Below, piece after piece: positions 18,597 through 29,303 of a stretch of DNA of 64,000 bases (position 1 is its first letter; each line of letters opens with the position of its first letter). Where the stretch lies: NCBI RefSeq assembly GCF_947489755.1, contig NZ_CANLFB010000005.1:106847-170846 (forward strand). The letters are read 5' to 3'. Origin of the DNA: an uncultured Psychromonas sp. Lineage in GTDB: Bacteria; Pseudomonadota; Gammaproteobacteria; Enterobacterales; Psychromonadaceae. A model generated the notes under the pieces. It did not search any database. It was not told where the DNA came from and saw nothing but the letters and a program-made list of their open reading frames with translations. A program made the position numbers and the translations under genes.

Positions 18597-20177
18597 TTAT
18601 TCCCATTCAATAGTAGCAGGTGGTTTACCTGACACATCGTACACAACTCGTGAGATACCATCAATTTCATTGATAATACGATTAGATACGTGGCCAATTA
18701 GCTCGTAAGGTAAATGTGACCAACGTGCTGTCATGAAATCGATAGTTTCAACACAACGTAATGAAACAACCCAATCATATTTACGGCAATCGCCCATTAC
18801 ACCTACTGAACGAACAGGTAAGAACACAACAAACGCTTGGCTTACTTTATGGTATAGATCAGCTTTATGTAATTCTTCAATAAAGATAGCATCTGCACGA
18901 CGTAATAAGTCACAGTACTCTTTCTTCACTTCACCTAAAACACGAACACCTAAACCAGGCCCTGGGAATGGGTGACGGTATAACATGTTATATGGTAAAC
19001 CAAGCTCTAAACCAATTTTACGTACTTCATCTTTAAAGAGCTCACGTAAAGGTTCAACTAATCCCATTTCCATATCATCAGGTAAACCACCTACGTTATG
19101 GTGAGATTTGATAACATGTGCTTTACCATTTTTGGCTGCTGCAGACTCGATAACATCAGGATAAATAGTTCCCTGTGCAAGCCATTTTGCATTTTTTAGT
19201 TTTTTAGATTCTTCATCAAAAATTTCAACGAATACACGACCAATGATTTTACGCTTAGTTTCAGGATCGTTTTCGCCAGCCATTTGCTCAAGGAAACGGT
19301 GTTCAGCGTTAACATGGATGATGTTTAATCCAAATTTATCACCAAACATTTCCATTACTTGTGCGCCTTCGTTCAAACGTAATAAACCGTTATCAACAAA
19401 TACACATGTTAATTTATCACCAATAGCACGTTGTAATAACATTGCAACAACAGATGAGTCTACCCCGCCAGATAAACCAAGGATAACTTCATCATCACCT
19501 ACTTGCTCTTTCATTCGAGCAACGGCATCGTCAATAATTGATGCAGGTGTCCATAATGTTTCACAACCACAAATATCTACAACAAAGTTGCGTAACATAC
19601 CTTCGCCTTGCGCGGTATGCGTTACTTCTGGGTGAAATTGAACACCATAGAAGCGTTTTTCTTCATTAGCAATAACAGCATATTGACACGTAGCCGTGTT
19701 AGCAACGGTAGTGAAATCAGCAGGAATAGCTGACACTTTATCGCCATGACTCATCCATACATCTAATAATGGTTTTCCGTCTGCAGATAATGCGTCTTGG
19801 ATATCTTTAAGGAATGCAGATTCAGCTTGCACTTCAACTTTGGCATAACCAAACTCGCCTTCGCCTTCACCTTTGATGACTGCACCACCTAATTGGTGAG
19901 ACATTGTTTGCATACCGTAACAGATACCCAACACTGGTACGCCAGCTGTAAATACGTATTCAGATGCGCGTGGAGATCCTTCTGCTATAACGCTTTCAGG
20001 GCCACCAGCAAGAATAATACCGTTAGGATTAAACTCTTTGATGTCCTCTTCATTAACATCCCAGCTCCAAAGTTCACAATAAACACCAATTTCACGGATA
20101 CGACGCGCGATTAATTGTGTGTATTGAGAACCAAAATCTAATATTAGAATACGCTGTTCATGAATGTTCTTACTCAT
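18597..20177 (-). CDS. guaA: GuaA, GMP synthase (glutamine-hydrolysing)
   Basis: A 526-residue enzyme. The N-terminal class I glutamine amidotransferase carries the nucleophile Cys in LGICYGMQ and the His/Glu pair in FHPEVTHT. The C-terminal ATP-pyrophosphatase has the P-loop LSGGVDSSV, and the dimerisation domain ends KPPATIEWE. It converts XMP to GMP with glutamine and ATP. It forms the leftward guaB-guaA pair; the 184-bp intergenic region holds a perfect palindrome (20221-20246). A strong AAAGGA site supports the start. Confidence 0.98.
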   Translation of the reverse strand: MSKNIHEQRILILDFGSQYTQLIARRIREIGVYCELWSWDVNEEDIKEFNPNGIILAGGPESVIAEGSPRASEYVFTAGVPVLGICYGMQTMSHQLGGAVIKGEGEGEFGYAKVEVQAESAFLKDIQDALSADGKPLLDVWMSHGDKVSAIPADFTTVANTATCQYAVIANEEKRFYGVQFHPEVTHTAQGEGMLRNFVVDICGCETLWTPASIIDDAVARMKEQVGDDEVILGLSGGVDSSVVAMLLQRAIGDKLTCVFVDNGLLRLNEGAQVMEMFGDKFGLNIIHVNAEHRFLEQMAGENDPETKRKIIGRVFVEIFDEESKKLKNAKWLAQGTIYPDVIESAAAKNGKAHVIKSHHNVGGLPDDMEMGLVEPLRELFKDEVRKIGLELGLPYNMLYRHPFPGPGLGVRVLGEVKKEYCDLLRRADAIFIEELHKADLYHKVSQAFVVFLPVRSVGVMGDCRKYDWVVSLRCVETIDFMTARWSHLPYELIGHVSNRIINEIDGISRVVYDVSGKPPATIEWE

Positions 20178-20220
20178 TATATTGTCCTTTAATTTCTTTT
20201 TATTCAGTTTCTAAAAATAA

Positions 20221-20246
20221 TAAAAGACGATATATATCGTCTTTTA
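20221..20246. terminator. Perfect palindrome between guaB and guaA
   Basis: AAAAGACGAT and ATCGTCTTTT pair perfectly around ATAT, with T-rich sequence on the leftward side. It is a symmetric hairpin in the middle of the guaBA transcription unit and may act as an attenuator or a partial terminator that lowers guaA relative to guaB. Confidence 0.55.
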
Positions 20247-20361
20247 TTTATAACTTAAGGAAGCAGAGCTAAGTGCTTATTTACAAAGAAATTTATCAAT
20301 AAAACTTTTTATTCTCAATAGATAGTTACATTTCTATTTGCACATTAGACTCATTATTTAC

Positions 20362-21828
20362 TTAGCTACCACTACGGTAGTTAGGTGCTTCTTTAGTAAT
20401 AGCAACATCATGTACATGGCTTTCACCCATACCTGCGCTTGTGATTTTCACAAACATTGCTTTTGTATTCATTTCTTTAATCGTTGCACAACCCGTTAGA
20501 CCCATAGATGAACGTACGCCACCCATTTGCTGATGGATAATTTCTTTTACTTTACCTTTATAAGCAACGCGACCTTCAATACCTTCAGGTACTAATTTGT
20601 CTGCTGCATTATCAGATTGGAAGTAACGATCCGATGATCCTTGAGACATTGCGCCTAAAGACCCCATACCACGGTATGACTTATATGAACGGCCTTGGTA
20701 TAAAATAATTTCACCAGGTGACTCTTCAGTCCCAGCAAACATGCTACCCATCATGACACATGATGCGCCAGCTGCTAATGCTTTTGCGATATCACCAGAG
20801 AAACGAATACCGCCATCAGCGATAACAGGAATACCGGTGCCTTCTAATGCATCAACCGCATCAGAAATAGCAGTGATCTGTGGCACACCAACACCTGTTA
20901 CGATACGAGTCGTACAGATTGAACCAGGGCCTATGCCGACTTTAACAGCACTACAACCAGCGGCAACCAATGCTTTAGCACCATCACCCGTTGCGATATT
21001 ACCACCGATAATTTCTAGATTAGGATAAGCAGTACGAGTAGCTTTAATACGGTCTAATACGCCTTGAGAGTGGCCATGTGATGAATCAATTAATAATACA
21101 TCAACACCTGCTTCTACTAATGCATCAACACGTTCTTCATTACCAGCACCAGCGCCAACCGCAGCACCGACACGTAAACGACCTAATTCGTCTTTACATG
21201 CATTAGGTTTTTGTTCTGCTTTACGGAAATCTTTAACAGTGATCATACCTTTCAATTTAAAGTTATCATCTGTTAATAATACTTTTTCGATGCGGTGCTT
21301 ATGCATTAACGCTTCGATTTCATCTCGCGGTGTATTTGATTTAGCAGTCACTAACTCAGCTTTTGGTGTCATTACCTCAGAAGCAGGTCGAGATAGATCA
21401 GTTTCAAATAAAACATCACGTCCAGTAATAATACCCACTAATTCACCTGATGCTTCAACAACAGGATAACCTGCAAAACCATGTTGCTCAGTTAGTTCCT
21501 TGATTTCACCTAAGGTAGTAGATGGTGATACAGTCACAGGACTCGCGACAACACCGCTTTCATGGATTTTTACTAAACGAACTTGTTCTGCTTGCACTTC
21601 AATAGACATGTTTTTATGAATAAAACCAATACCGCCTTCTTGAGCCAAAGCAATAGCAAAACGCGCCTCTGTTACTGTATCCATAGCAGCGGAAACAACA
21701 GGGATATTTAACGATATGTTTTCTGTTAATTGGGTTCTTAGATCGGCAGTGTTTGGTAGTACAGTCGAATGGGCTGGTACTAATAATACATCGTCAAATG
21801 TTAACGCATCTTTTGCGATTCTTAGCAT
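20362..21828 (-). CDS. guaB: GuaB, IMP dehydrogenase
   Basis: A 488-residue IMPDH. The (beta/alpha)8 catalytic domain is interrupted by a CBS pair (about residues 95-205). The catalytic Cys is in the [21 protein letters not shown] loop (about residue 305), and the flap has the conserved [10 protein letters not shown]. It oxidises IMP to XMP, the committed step to GMP. It is divergent from xseA, as in E. coli. Its leader contains an 8-bp inverted repeat. Confidence 0.98.
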   Translation of the reverse strand: MLRIAKDALTFDDVLLVPAHSTVLPNTADLRTQLTENISLNIPVVSAAMDTVTEARFAIALAQEGGIGFIHKNMSIEVQAEQVRLVKIHESGVVASPVTVSPSTTLGEIKELTEQHGFAGYPVVEASGELVGIITGRDVLFETDLSRPASEVMTPKAELVTAKSNTPRDEIEALMHKHRIEKVLLTDDNFKLKGMITVKDFRKAEQKPNACKDELGRLRVGAAVGAGAGNEERVDALVEAGVDVLLIDSSHGHSQGVLDRIKATRTAYPNLEIIGGNIATGDGAKALVAAGCSAVKVGIGPGSICTTRIVTGVGVPQITAISDAVDALEGTGIPVIADGGIRFSGDIAKALAAGASCVMMGSMFAGTEESPGEIILYQGRSYKSYRGMGSLGAMSQGSSDRYFQSDNAADKLVPEGIEGRVAYKGKVKEIIHQQMGGVRSSMGLTGCATIKEMNTKAMFVKITSAGMGESHVHDVAITKEAPNYRSGS

Positions 21829-21865
21829 TGCAATATCTCACTTATAGTTGGGAGCATTTTTAGAT

Positions 21866-21887
21866 ATACCCAAAATAGCTTGGGTAT
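21866..21887. repeat. Inverted repeat in the guaB/xseA divergent region
   Basis: ATACCCAA (21866-21873) and TTGGGTAT (21880-21887) form a perfect 8-bp inverted repeat with a 6-nt spacer, 38 bp before the guaB start. It does not match the PurR operator consensus. It could be a leader hairpin, a regulator site or one copy of a dispersed palindrome; I see no second copy in the window. Confidence 0.5.
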
Positions 21888-22006
21888 GATATTGCGGTGG
21901 GATTTTAATCGTAATCAGCAATAAGTACAATACTATTTATGTTTTTATACTGAGTTTTTACTGTGTTAATATTTAGGCCCTGATTTATTTGGTAAAAAAC
22001 TCTGTT

Positions 22007-23335
22007 ATGGCGACTCAAAACAAAAATATATACAGCGTAAGTTCACTTAACCGTGCCGCAAAATCCTTACTTGAAACTGGATTAGGTGTTATTTGGTTAT
22101 CCGGTGAAATTTCAAATTTGACCATCGCTGTTTCAGGACATTGGTACTTCACACTCAAGGATCATAATGCACAAATCAAATGTGCTATGTTTCGTGGTAA
22201 TAATAGCCGAGCTGGATTTACGCCAAAACATGGCCAACAAGTATTAGTACGTGCCAAACTCAGCTTGTATGAAGCACGTGGGGATTATCAATTAATTGTT
22301 GAGACCATGGCGCCAGAAGGTGATGGTTTATTAAAGCAACAATTTGAAGAGTTAAAGTGCCAATTAGCAGCACAAGGTTTATTTTCAGAGTCATTGAAAA
22401 AGCCATTACCTGACATCATCAAACGCGTTGGCATTATCACCTCATCAACGGGTGCGGCTTTACACGACATACTCAGTGTATTACAGCGTCGGGATCCTCG
22501 TTTACACGTTATTATCTATCCAAGCCAGGTTCAAGGACAAGGCAGTGCGTTATCCGTTGCGTCACAAATAGCATTAGCTAACGCTCGCCATGAATGTGAT
22601 GTGTTAATTGTAGGGCGTGGCGGTGGCTCCTTAGAAGACTTATGGTGTTTTAACGAGCCTGAAGTCGCTTATGCTATCCATCATAGCCAATTACCGATCA
22701 TCAGTGCCGTAGGCCATGAAATAGACGTCACTATCAGTGATTTTGTTGCCGACGTACGAGCTGCAACCCCTTCTGCGGCGGCTGAATTGGTTAGCCAACA
22801 CAAAACCTTTGTTTCAACTCAGTTAACCACGTTAGTTAATCGTCTTAAACAATCTATGCTGAATACGATGCAACATAAAACTCACCAGCAAAGTGTATTA
22901 AAGCAAACCTTATTACAACACGACCCAAAACATAAGTTACAACAACAAGCACAACACCTAGATGAATTAAGTTTACGATTGCAGCATGCGATGCAACAAA
23001 AAATGCAGTTTCAGAATAGCTTAACCACTCAGCTAAAAAATAGATTGCAACAAGCAAGTCCTGGCCACCACATTAATATTGAATTACAAAAACAACAGCA
23101 ATTAAGTCGTCAGCTTACTCAAGCGATGGCGGCGAAGTTAAATAATACAGAGCAAAACTTGCATCATCAAATACAACAGTTAAATGCCTTTAGCCCATTA
23201 GCGACTTTAGCGCGTGGTTATGCAATTGTTAAAGATGAAAAAGGAAAAGTCAGTACTGATCCTGCAACACTTAAAGTAGGTGAAACCATTCAAGTGACCT
23301 TAGATAAAGGCCAACTTAATGCAAAAGTTATTTAG
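22007..23335 (+). CDS. xseA: XseA, exodeoxyribonuclease VII large subunit
   Basis: 442 residues from the ATG at 22007 (MATQNKNIYSVSSL); the frame opens at a TTG six codons earlier. It has an N-terminal OB fold (GLGVIWLSGEISN), the catalytic domain with the conserved VGRGGGSLEDLWCFNEPEVA and AVGHEIDVTISDFVAD, then a long Gln-rich coiled coil (about residues 265-390). The C-terminal segment is LARGYAIVKDEKG. With XseB it degrades single-stranded DNA from both ends. It is divergent from guaB, a conserved arrangement. Confidence 0.97.
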   Translation: MATQNKNIYSVSSLNRAAKSLLETGLGVIWLSGEISNLTIAVSGHWYFTLKDHNAQIKCAMFRGNNSRAGFTPKHGQQVLVRAKLSLYEARGDYQLIVETMAPEGDGLLKQQFEELKCQLAAQGLFSESLKKPLPDIIKRVGIITSSTGAALHDILSVLQRRDPRLHVIIYPSQVQGQGSALSVASQIALANARHECDVLIVGRGGGSLEDLWCFNEPEVAYAIHHSQLPIISAVGHEIDVTISDFVADVRAATPSAAAELVSQHKTFVSTQLTTLVNRLKQSMLNTMQHKTHQQSVLKQTLLQHDPKHKLQQQAQHLDELSLRLQHAMQQKMQFQNSLTTQLKNRLQQASPGHHINIELQKQQQLSRQLTQAMAAKLNNTEQNLHHQIQQLNAFSPLATLARGYAIVKDEKGKVSTDPATLKVGETIQVTLDKGQLNAKVI

Positions 23336-23395
23336 CGGAAGCAGTAGAAAAAAGAGTTAAAAACTCCAAGTTTCACAGAGGTAAATTCAAAATAT

Positions 23396-23434
23396 AAAAA
23401 AGGGCTTGATACTATGTGTATCAAGCCCTTTTTT
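23396..23434. terminator. Bidirectional terminator between xseA and proA
   Basis: A 17-bp perfect stem, A6-GGGCTTGATAC with GTATCAAGCCC-T6, and a 5-nt loop lie between the convergent ends of xseA and proA. T-runs follow on both strands. Confidence 0.95.
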
Positions 23435-23468
23435 AATCGTTAGTTATTAAAACTAAGCAATACTCATT

Positions 23469-24716
23469 TTAAGAACGAATTAAGTTATCGCCTATACCAA
23501 TCCATTTATAAGTCGTTAACTCAGGTAATCCCATTGGACCACGAGCATGTAACTTCTGAGTTGATACTGCAACTTCAGCACCTAAACCAAATTGGCTACC
23601 ATCAGTAAAGCGCGTACTTGTATTTACATAGACTGCAGCAGAGTTAACGGCATTGATAAATTTGTTAGCCACTGTAAAGTCATTAGTCAAAATACCGTCA
23701 GAATGCTCTGAGCTATGTTCACGTATATGCGCTAATGCTTCACTTAAATCTGCAACAACTTTCACGCCTAGATTTAGAGATAACCATTCACGAGAAAAAT
23801 CACCTTCTTGTGCAAGTTGTGCATCATCACCTAATATTGCTTTTGCCTTTTCTTCCGCGACTAACGTAACGCCTAATGGTAATAAGTGTGCAGCTAGTTT
23901 AGGTAAAAATGTTTCAGCAATATCAGCATCAACCAACAATGTATCTAATGCATTACAAACACTTGGACGTTGTACTTTTGCATTTTCAACAATCGCTAAG
24001 GCTTTTTCAACATTGACGGTTTTTTCAGCAAATAAATGACAAATACCGATACCGCCGATAATCACAGGAATAGTACTATTTTCTTTACAGAATTTTTGTA
24101 AACCAGAATTACCACGTGGGATAATCATATCCACATATTTATCTAATTTTAATAATTCACCGACTAAAGCTCGGTCTGTATTTTCTATGTATTGTACTGA
24201 CGTTGTTGGCAAGCCTACTTTCTTTAACGCTGCTTGAATCAATTTAACCAGCACAAGATTAGAGTTAATGGTTTCTTTCCCGCCACGCAAAATACTTGCA
24301 TTACCTGTTTTCAAGCTTAATGCCGCAATGTCGATGGTTACATTTGGGCGAGCTTCATAAATAACACCTAAAACACCTACCGGCACACGGCGCTTACAAA
24401 GTTTTAAGCCATTTTCCAATACTTTACCATCAAACTCTTCGCCAACAGGATCTGAAAGCCCTATTACACTGCGTAAGTCTGCGATAACACCAGCTAAACG
24501 TTCTTCGTTTAATAATAGACGATCTAATAACGCATCAGTTAAACCTGCTGCTTTGCCTGCTTCAATATCTTTATTATTTGCTTCAACTATTTCCGCAACA
24601 TTAGCTTCTAGTTCAATAGCAATGGCCTCAAGAGCGGCATTTTTCGTAGTCGTATCAGTGATTGCCAACTCGTAACTTGCATCTTTCGCTTGTTGACCTA
24701 TTTGTTGTAAATTCAT
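23469..24716 (-). CDS. proA: ProA, gamma-glutamyl phosphate reductase
   Basis: A 415-residue aldehyde-dehydrogenase-superfamily enzyme. The catalytic Cys is in [18 protein letters not shown]-binding and oligomer segments are typical ([32 protein letters not shown]). It reduces gamma-glutamyl phosphate to glutamate semialdehyde in proline synthesis. It follows proB after 42 bp with an AAAGGAG Shine-Dalgarno. Confidence 0.98.
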   Translation of the reverse strand: MNLQQIGQQAKDASYELAITDTTTKNAALEAIAIELEANVAEIVEANNKDIEAGKAAGLTDALLDRLLLNEERLAGVIADLRSVIGLSDPVGEEFDGKVLENGLKLCKRRVPVGVLGVIYEARPNVTIDIAALSLKTGNASILRGGKETINSNLVLVKLIQAALKKVGLPTTSVQYIENTDRALVGELLKLDKYVDMIIPRGNSGLQKFCKENSTIPVIIGGIGICHLFAEKTVNVEKALAIVENAKVQRPSVCNALDTLLVDADIAETFLPKLAAHLLPLGVTLVAEEKAKAILGDDAQLAQEGDFSREWLSLNLGVKVVADLSEALAHIREHSSEHSDGILTNDFTVANKFINAVNSAAVYVNTSTRFTDGSQFGLGAEVAVSTQKLHARGPMGLPELTTYKWIGIGDNLIRS

Positions 24717-24758
24717 TTCTACTCCTTTGAACAGATCCTACAGTAGATAGGATCTTAA

Positions 24759-25868
24759 TTATAAAATAACTAGGTCATCTCGATGTATGACCACCGTGCC
24801 ATGTTCATAACCTAATATTTCTTCAATTTTATCTGAGTGTTGACCTTTTATTTTATCGATATCTTCGTTTTTATAGCGAACAATACCACGTGCTATCTCT
24901 TTACCTTTTTGGTTATTAACTGAAACAACATAACCACGTAAAAAATGAGATTCAATAGATAGAATACCTTTTGCCAGTAAACTACTGCCACCATTAAGAA
25001 TGGCTTTCTCCGCACCTTGGTCAACAACGAGTACACCCGCAGAACGAGATCCTGCAAATATCCAATTTTTTCTTGCTTCTAAACGGTTATTTTCAGACAC
25101 AAATCGTGTGCCAACCGATATGCCATTTGCAGCATCAATGATAACATCTTTGCGTTGCCCAGAAGCGATCACCACTTCAATACCTGCTCGGTTAGCAACC
25201 GTAGCAGACTCTATTTTTGTCGCCATGCCACCAGTGCCTAAGCCACCAACGCTTCCACCAGCAAGGTTATGAATAGCATCGGTTATCTCTGTGACTTCTG
25301 TAATTAATTTAGCATCAGGATTATTACGAGGATCAGCTGTAAATAAACCTTGCTGATCAGTCAATAATATAAGTTGGTCCGCATCAGCTAATAACGCAAC
25401 TAATGCTGATAAGTTATCATTGTCACCCACTTTAATTTCACGGGTAGCAACGGCATCATTCTCATTTATTAATGGAATAATACGGTGTTTTAACAATGTA
25501 TTAAGTGTGTCACGCGCATTAAGAAAACGCCCTTTATCACCTAAATCGGCACGTGTTAATAACATTTGACCAACATGCAAACCGTATATCTTAAACAGAT
25601 TTTCCCATTCTCTTATTAATTGCCCTTGACCAACAGCCGCTAACATTTGTTTGTTAGCAACAGTAGGTTCAATATCTGGCATATTGAGATGTTCTTTACC
25701 CGCAGCGATTGCGCCAGAGGTAACGACAATAATAGGATGTCCTTGTTTATGCAACATGGCACACTGCCTAACGATTTCGAGCATTTGAGCTCGGTCGAGC
25801 TTAGTGGTTCCACTCGTTAAAACACTCGTTCCTAATTTAACTACAATTGTTTTTTTATTCGCATTCAT
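24759..25868 (-). CDS. proB: ProB, glutamate 5-kinase
   Basis: A 369-residue enzyme with an N-terminal amino-acid-kinase domain ([46 protein letters not shown]) and a C-terminal PUA domain from about residue 275. It phosphorylates glutamate in the first step of proline synthesis and in E. coli is inhibited by proline. proB-proA next to crl and frsA matches the E. coli neighbourhood with phoE removed. Confidence 0.98.
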   Translation of the reverse strand: MNANKKTIVVKLGTSVLTSGTTKLDRAQMLEIVRQCAMLHKQGHPIIVVTSGAIAAGKEHLNMPDIEPTVANKQMLAAVGQGQLIREWENLFKIYGLHVGQMLLTRADLGDKGRFLNARDTLNTLLKHRIIPLINENDAVATREIKVGDNDNLSALVALLADADQLILLTDQQGLFTADPRNNPDAKLITEVTEITDAIHNLAGGSVGGLGTGGMATKIESATVANRAGIEVVIASGQRKDVIIDAANGISVGTRFVSENNRLEARKNWIFAGSRSAGVLVVDQGAEKAILNGGSSLLAKGILSIESHFLRGYVVSVNNQKGKEIARGIVRYKNEDIDKIKGQHSDKIEEILGYEHGTVVIHRDDLVIL

Positions 25869-25954
25869 TCGTTTATGCTTCGTTTCTAAAAAATAAAAAA
25901 AGGCTCAATTTATCAAGAGATATATTAATAATAACCGCTATTGAGCTCAAAAAA

Positions 25955-25981
25955 AAACAGCAACTAAGTGAGTTGCTGTTT
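25955..25981 (-). terminator. Terminator of the frsA-crl unit
   Basis: AAACAGCAACT and AGTTGCTGTTT form an 11-bp perfect stem with a 5-nt loop. On the leftward strand it is followed by a run of nine T residues. It lies between the crl stop and the proB start. Confidence 0.9.
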
Positions 25982-26061
25982 CTAGTATACCATTATTGCA
26001 GAAATGAAAGAGTCAAAATAAATACTCACTTTCATCGCACTAAGCAATATCAATTAAATAT

Positions 26062-26433
26062 TTAAATAGGTTTTAGTTCGCAACCTACTTCAACATCAAT
26101 CAAATCCGTTAATTTTGTGATAAAGACTTCAAAAGATTCATCAAGCTGTTTCATTTGTTTCTTATTGATTTTTTTATCAACCCAATTAGCTTCAATATCA
26201 TACATTCCATTGAACCGTTCATAAGAAAATTTGTTATCATCACGCGTTACAATGATCCACCAACCGAGAAAGATTCTATTTTCAGGTTCTTCCTCTGCAT
26301 CAATACAGATTTCTAAACAGTCGAAGAAAAATTTATTCTCATCGGACTGTAATTTACGGAAATAAGGGCCCATATCAGTAAATAACTTAAACAAACGACC
26401 ACGCGATGGCCCTTTTATTAGGGTCTCAGGCAT
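26062..26433 (-). CDS. crl: Crl, RpoS-holoenzyme assembly factor
   Basis: 123 residues from the ATG at 26433, chosen because an AGGAA site precedes it and because the family begins about a dozen residues before the RLFKLFTDMGPYFRK motif; the frame opens 17 codons earlier, right at the frsA stop. Conserved elements are FFFDCLEICI and the WW pair in FLGWWIIV, both matching E. coli Crl (FFFDCLAVCV, GWW). Crl binds sigma-S and promotes its association with core polymerase, so an RpoS regulon is implied. It lies directly downstream of frsA. Confidence 0.93.
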   Translation of the reverse strand: MPETLIKGPSRGRLFKLFTDMGPYFRKLQSDENKFFFDCLEICIDAEEEPENRIFLGWWIIVTRDDNKFSYERFNGMYDIEANWVDKKINKKQMKQLDESFEVFITKLTDLIDVEVGCELKPI

Positions 26434-26484
26434 ATCAGAAGATTCCTTTCTTGTTTTATGAAGAGTAAATAATTTACCTATCAT

Positions 26485-27744
26485 TTACTCTTGTAAATGT
26501 TTTGTCAACCATTTAGCAGAGTATTCTAAAGATTGTAGATAAGAATCAAAAATAGGCGGCTTATTAATAATCTTAGACTCACTTTCATAGCTTGCTCTTG
26601 CAATCAATTTTAAATCCTGTTCATTGCACATAAGATCTTCAGCATGGCCAATGCTTAAAAGTGGTGTTTGGATACGCTTTCGTCCAAGTAACCCTTGTTT
26701 AATCAATGAAAATGGGACGCAAAGTTGATACAAATGATTTACATCTGAATGGTTTAATTGCATTCGACTCGCTAAACAATCTAAGGTCATTGCGGGTAGT
26801 TTATTAAAATTATCAAGGCTATCAAAGATACTACCAACAGCAGCACCAACACTTACTCCAGCCCTAACGAGTTTAGGCTCAACGTAAGCAAGACGGGTGA
26901 GAGCATTCCCTCCCATGCGCATGCCCATTAAAGCAACGCGTGATTGATCAACCCAAGGCACTTCAGTCATATACTTTAAAATAGCTTGATGTAAACGAGA
27001 CGTATCTTGTTCTAATTTCAAATGGTTAGAAAACCCAACGCCCGGCATATCAACCGTTAACATTGCAATACCAGCAGGTTTAAGCAGCTTTTCAAACAAA
27101 GGCAACACATCACATTGCAGAGCATCAAGTCCTGAGCTAACAATCACAACGGGATGAATAACATCATCATTTGGTAAGTGTAAATAACAACGAATACTTT
27201 TACCTTCAAACGGCACTTGAATTTCTTTTAATAAAGCACTTTCATCATTATCGAATGACTTTCGATAATTACTATAAGCTAAAGTCTGAGCTTGAATGCT
27301 ACTCTCATCGCCTTTTAGATGCGGATAACTCGCGATACTGTAATATTGTGATGCCAAGTAATAGTATTTTTTAGCTTTTTCTTTATTGCCATCGCTAACA
27401 AATTCATTTGCTTGTTTCTGATATTGCATGGCTTTTTTAGACCATTCGTAACTCCAATTACCAGAGCGAAATCCAATCACGGTATCTAATAATTCAGGAT
27501 CACTGCGTTTATTAGTAGAAGCACTTATTTTTGCTAAGACTTCATAACAGTCGATAATATCTAAACCTTGCCAAGCCCATTGTAATAATTTGAGTAATCT
27601 ATACCAACCAGCTTGCTCTCCACCATCCATTGTTGAATTATGCAATTTTGTATTCTTTTTAGAACCGCTATGTGCAATGAGAGTGGAGGTTTCTTGAATA
27701 TTAAATTTTTCAGAAAAGAGAACTTCAGATAGGTTTTTCGACAT
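26485..27744 (-). CDS. frsA: FrsA, fermentation-respiration switch protein (alpha/beta hydrolase fold)
   Basis: A 419-residue protein of the FrsA/YafA family, close to the 414 residues of E. coli FrsA. A helical N-terminal region (about 1-185) is followed by an alpha/beta-hydrolase fold. The nucleophile-elbow position reads MGMRMGGNA, with Arg in place of the usual Ser, as in other FrsA proteins. In E. coli it binds unphosphorylated EIIA(Glc) and influences mixed-acid fermentation; the chemical activity of the family is debated. The start has a GAGGAA site, and the gene is divergent from nnrS. Confidence 0.92.
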   Translation of the reverse strand: MSKNLSEVLFSEKFNIQETSTLIAHSGSKKNTKLHNSTMDGGEQAGWYRLLKLLQWAWQGLDIIDCYEVLAKISASTNKRSDPELLDTVIGFRSGNWSYEWSKKAMQYQKQANEFVSDGNKEKAKKYYYLASQYYSIASYPHLKGDESSIQAQTLAYSNYRKSFDNDESALLKEIQVPFEGKSIRCYLHLPNDDVIHPVVIVSSGLDALQCDVLPLFEKLLKPAGIAMLTVDMPGVGFSNHLKLEQDTSRLHQAILKYMTEVPWVDQSRVALMGMRMGGNALTRLAYVEPKLVRAGVSVGAAVGSIFDSLDNFNKLPAMTLDCLASRMQLNHSDVNHLYQLCVPFSLIKQGLLGRKRIQTPLLSIGHAEDLMCNEQDLKLIARASYESESKIINKPPIFDSYLQSLEYSAKWLTKHLQE

Positions 27745-27825
27745 AAGTTCCTCGTTAAATAATAGGGTTTAACTTATCATTTGACTCTAAGCGATATAAG
27801 TCAGTTCAGTAAGGTAGAGAATAAC

Positions 27826-29019
27826 ATGATCCACATAAGCGACAATGCTAAAGAGCAACAATTAATACCTGTATTTAGATTAGGCTTTAGACCTTTTTTC
27901 TTAGCCGGCACGATTTTTAGCGTCATTAGTGCGTTAGTATGGGTTGCATTACTGACTGGAAAAACCACTTTACCTTCACAAATGTCCCCTAGTTTTTGGC
28001 ACGCTCATGAGATGTTATTTGGCTTTACTGGTGCAATCATACTTGGTTTCTTATTAACAGCAGTGCAAAACTGGACAGGCTCCTCAGGCTTAAAAGGGAA
28101 AAAATTAGCACTACTATTTACCATCTGGCTGCTTTCTCGTTTAGCATTATTTATCCTGCCACCCTCATTATTTTGGATTACCTTTTTATTAGAAGTAAGT
28201 TGGATGCCACTCGCTGCTATTGCTTTAGCAAAATCAGTCATTTCAGCAAAACAATGGAAGAACTTATTTTTTGTTCCTCTCCTTATTACCATGAGCACAT
28301 TGAATGCAATTAGTTTATTAGCAGTACATTCCTATCAATATATAACATCACAACAAGCCATATGGAGTATGTTCTTTCTCGTCTTATTTATTATTGCAGT
28401 GATGGGTGGTCGCGTTATTCCCTTTTTTACAGCAAAAGGAACTAACGCTGAAAAACCTGTTGTTATATTAGGCTTAGAATATTTATGCCTTGCCCCATTA
28501 TTGTTACTTGCCATTATTATTTGGTTTCCATCGTTATCCGCGTTCTCTGTACCATTAACATTGTTATGTGGGCTTGCTCATTTAATAAGGCTATTACGTT
28601 GGAAGCCATTAACAACGCTCCCTGTCCCTTTGTTATGGTCATTGCATCTAAGCTACTTTCTACTTGCTTTAGGCTTGATTTTTTATCCATTAGGAATATT
28701 ACTGCCTGGATTAGATAGTACGAGTATGATTCACATATCGGCTATCGGTGGCATTGGAGGGGTGATATTAGCAATGATAAGTCGTGTTTCTTTAGGTCAT
28801 ACTGGCCGTCCATTAAATCCATCTAAGTGGATGAACATCGCCTTTATTGCAACAGCCCTATCAGCATTATCGCGTGGATTTTTACCCTACTTATTACCTG
28901 ATTTACCTTTAATGGCGTATGCAATTAGTGCGCTTTTTTGGTGTAGTGCATTTGTACTGTTTATTATTTTTTATGCAAAAATGTTATTTTCAGCTCGCCT
29001 TGATAAACGTCCAGGTTAA
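27826..29019 (+). CDS. nnrS: NnrS family haem-copper membrane protein
   Basis: 397 residues from the ATG at 27826 (MIHISDNAKEQQLIPVFRLG), preferred over an upstream TTG at 27781. It has about twelve hydrophobic segments. Signature elements of NnrS are FRLGFRPFFLAG near the start, SFWHAHEMLFGFTGAIILGFLLTAVQNWTG (given here as FWHAHEMLFGF then GFLLTAVQNWTG), VMGGRVIPFFT, and LGHTGRPL. In denitrifiers and Vibrio, NnrS contributes to tolerance of nitric oxide and protects iron metabolism under NO. No nor or hmp gene is adjacent. No clear FNR, NorR or NsrR site was seen in the short frsA/nnrS gap. Confidence 0.93.
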   Translation: MIHISDNAKEQQLIPVFRLGFRPFFLAGTIFSVISALVWVALLTGKTTLPSQMSPSFWHAHEMLFGFTGAIILGFLLTAVQNWTGSSGLKGKKLALLFTIWLLSRLALFILPPSLFWITFLLEVSWMPLAAIALAKSVISAKQWKNLFFVPLLITMSTLNAISLLAVHSYQYITSQQAIWSMFFLVLFIIAVMGGRVIPFFTAKGTNAEKPVVILGLEYLCLAPLLLLAIIIWFPSLSAFSVPLTLLCGLAHLIRLLRWKPLTTLPVPLLWSLHLSYFLLALGLIFYPLGILLPGLDSTSMIHISAIGGIGGVILAMISRVSLGHTGRPLNPSKWMNIAFIATALSALSRGFLPYLLPDLPLMAYAISALFWCSAFVLFIIFYAKMLFSARLDKRPG

Positions 29020-29077
29020 GTTAGTTAACTTCAATACTATTTTAAAGTATTTATCTTTTATTCGATAATTTCCTCCA

Positions 29078-29120
29078 CTTTTAAACACAATGAAGCATTG
29101 TTATTCATTGTGTTTAAAAG
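29078..29120. repeat. 17-bp perfect hairpin downstream of nnrS
   Basis: CTTTTAAACACAATGAA (29078-29094) and TTCATTGTGTTTAAAAG (29104-29120) pair perfectly around a 9-nt loop. No T-run follows on either strand, so it is not a textbook intrinsic terminator. It lies 58 bp past the nnrS stop. Confidence 0.8.
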
Positions 29121-29139
29121 GAAAGGTAGCACCTCTCGA

Positions 29140-29158
29140 TTTAATGCCGAGCATTAAA
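29140..29158. repeat. Small hairpin in the nnrS/DGC gap
   Basis: TTTAATGC and GCATTAAA form an 8-bp perfect stem with a CGA loop, 20 bp after the larger hairpin. Function unknown. The rest of this 377-bp gap is A-rich and without a gene. Confidence 0.5.
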
Positions 29159-29284
29159 CTAACAGCAACATAAAAACCAAACGTAACACCTCACCTTTAT
29201 TAATAAATAAATTACAAAACCCACTTCAAGCAACTGATTTAAAAGTAAACATAAAAAAACAAACCAAAAAATTCTTTTTAGATC

Positions 29285-29303
29285 AGGTCGAAATGACCTT
29301 TTT
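29285..29303 (+). terminator. Short terminator-like hairpin upstream of the GGDEF gene
   Basis: AGGTC and GACCT pair around GAAAT, followed by a T-run, about 95 bp before the GGDEF start. The stem is short. It could end nnrS transcription or act in the leader of the cyclase gene; no c-di-GMP riboswitch consensus is visible. Confidence 0.4.

Noticed and set aside
26500..27000. FrsA as a catalytically dead hydrolase (Arg at the nucleophile elbow)
   Set aside because: E. coli FrsA also lacks Ser in this position, so it is a family trait and not a defect of this gene.
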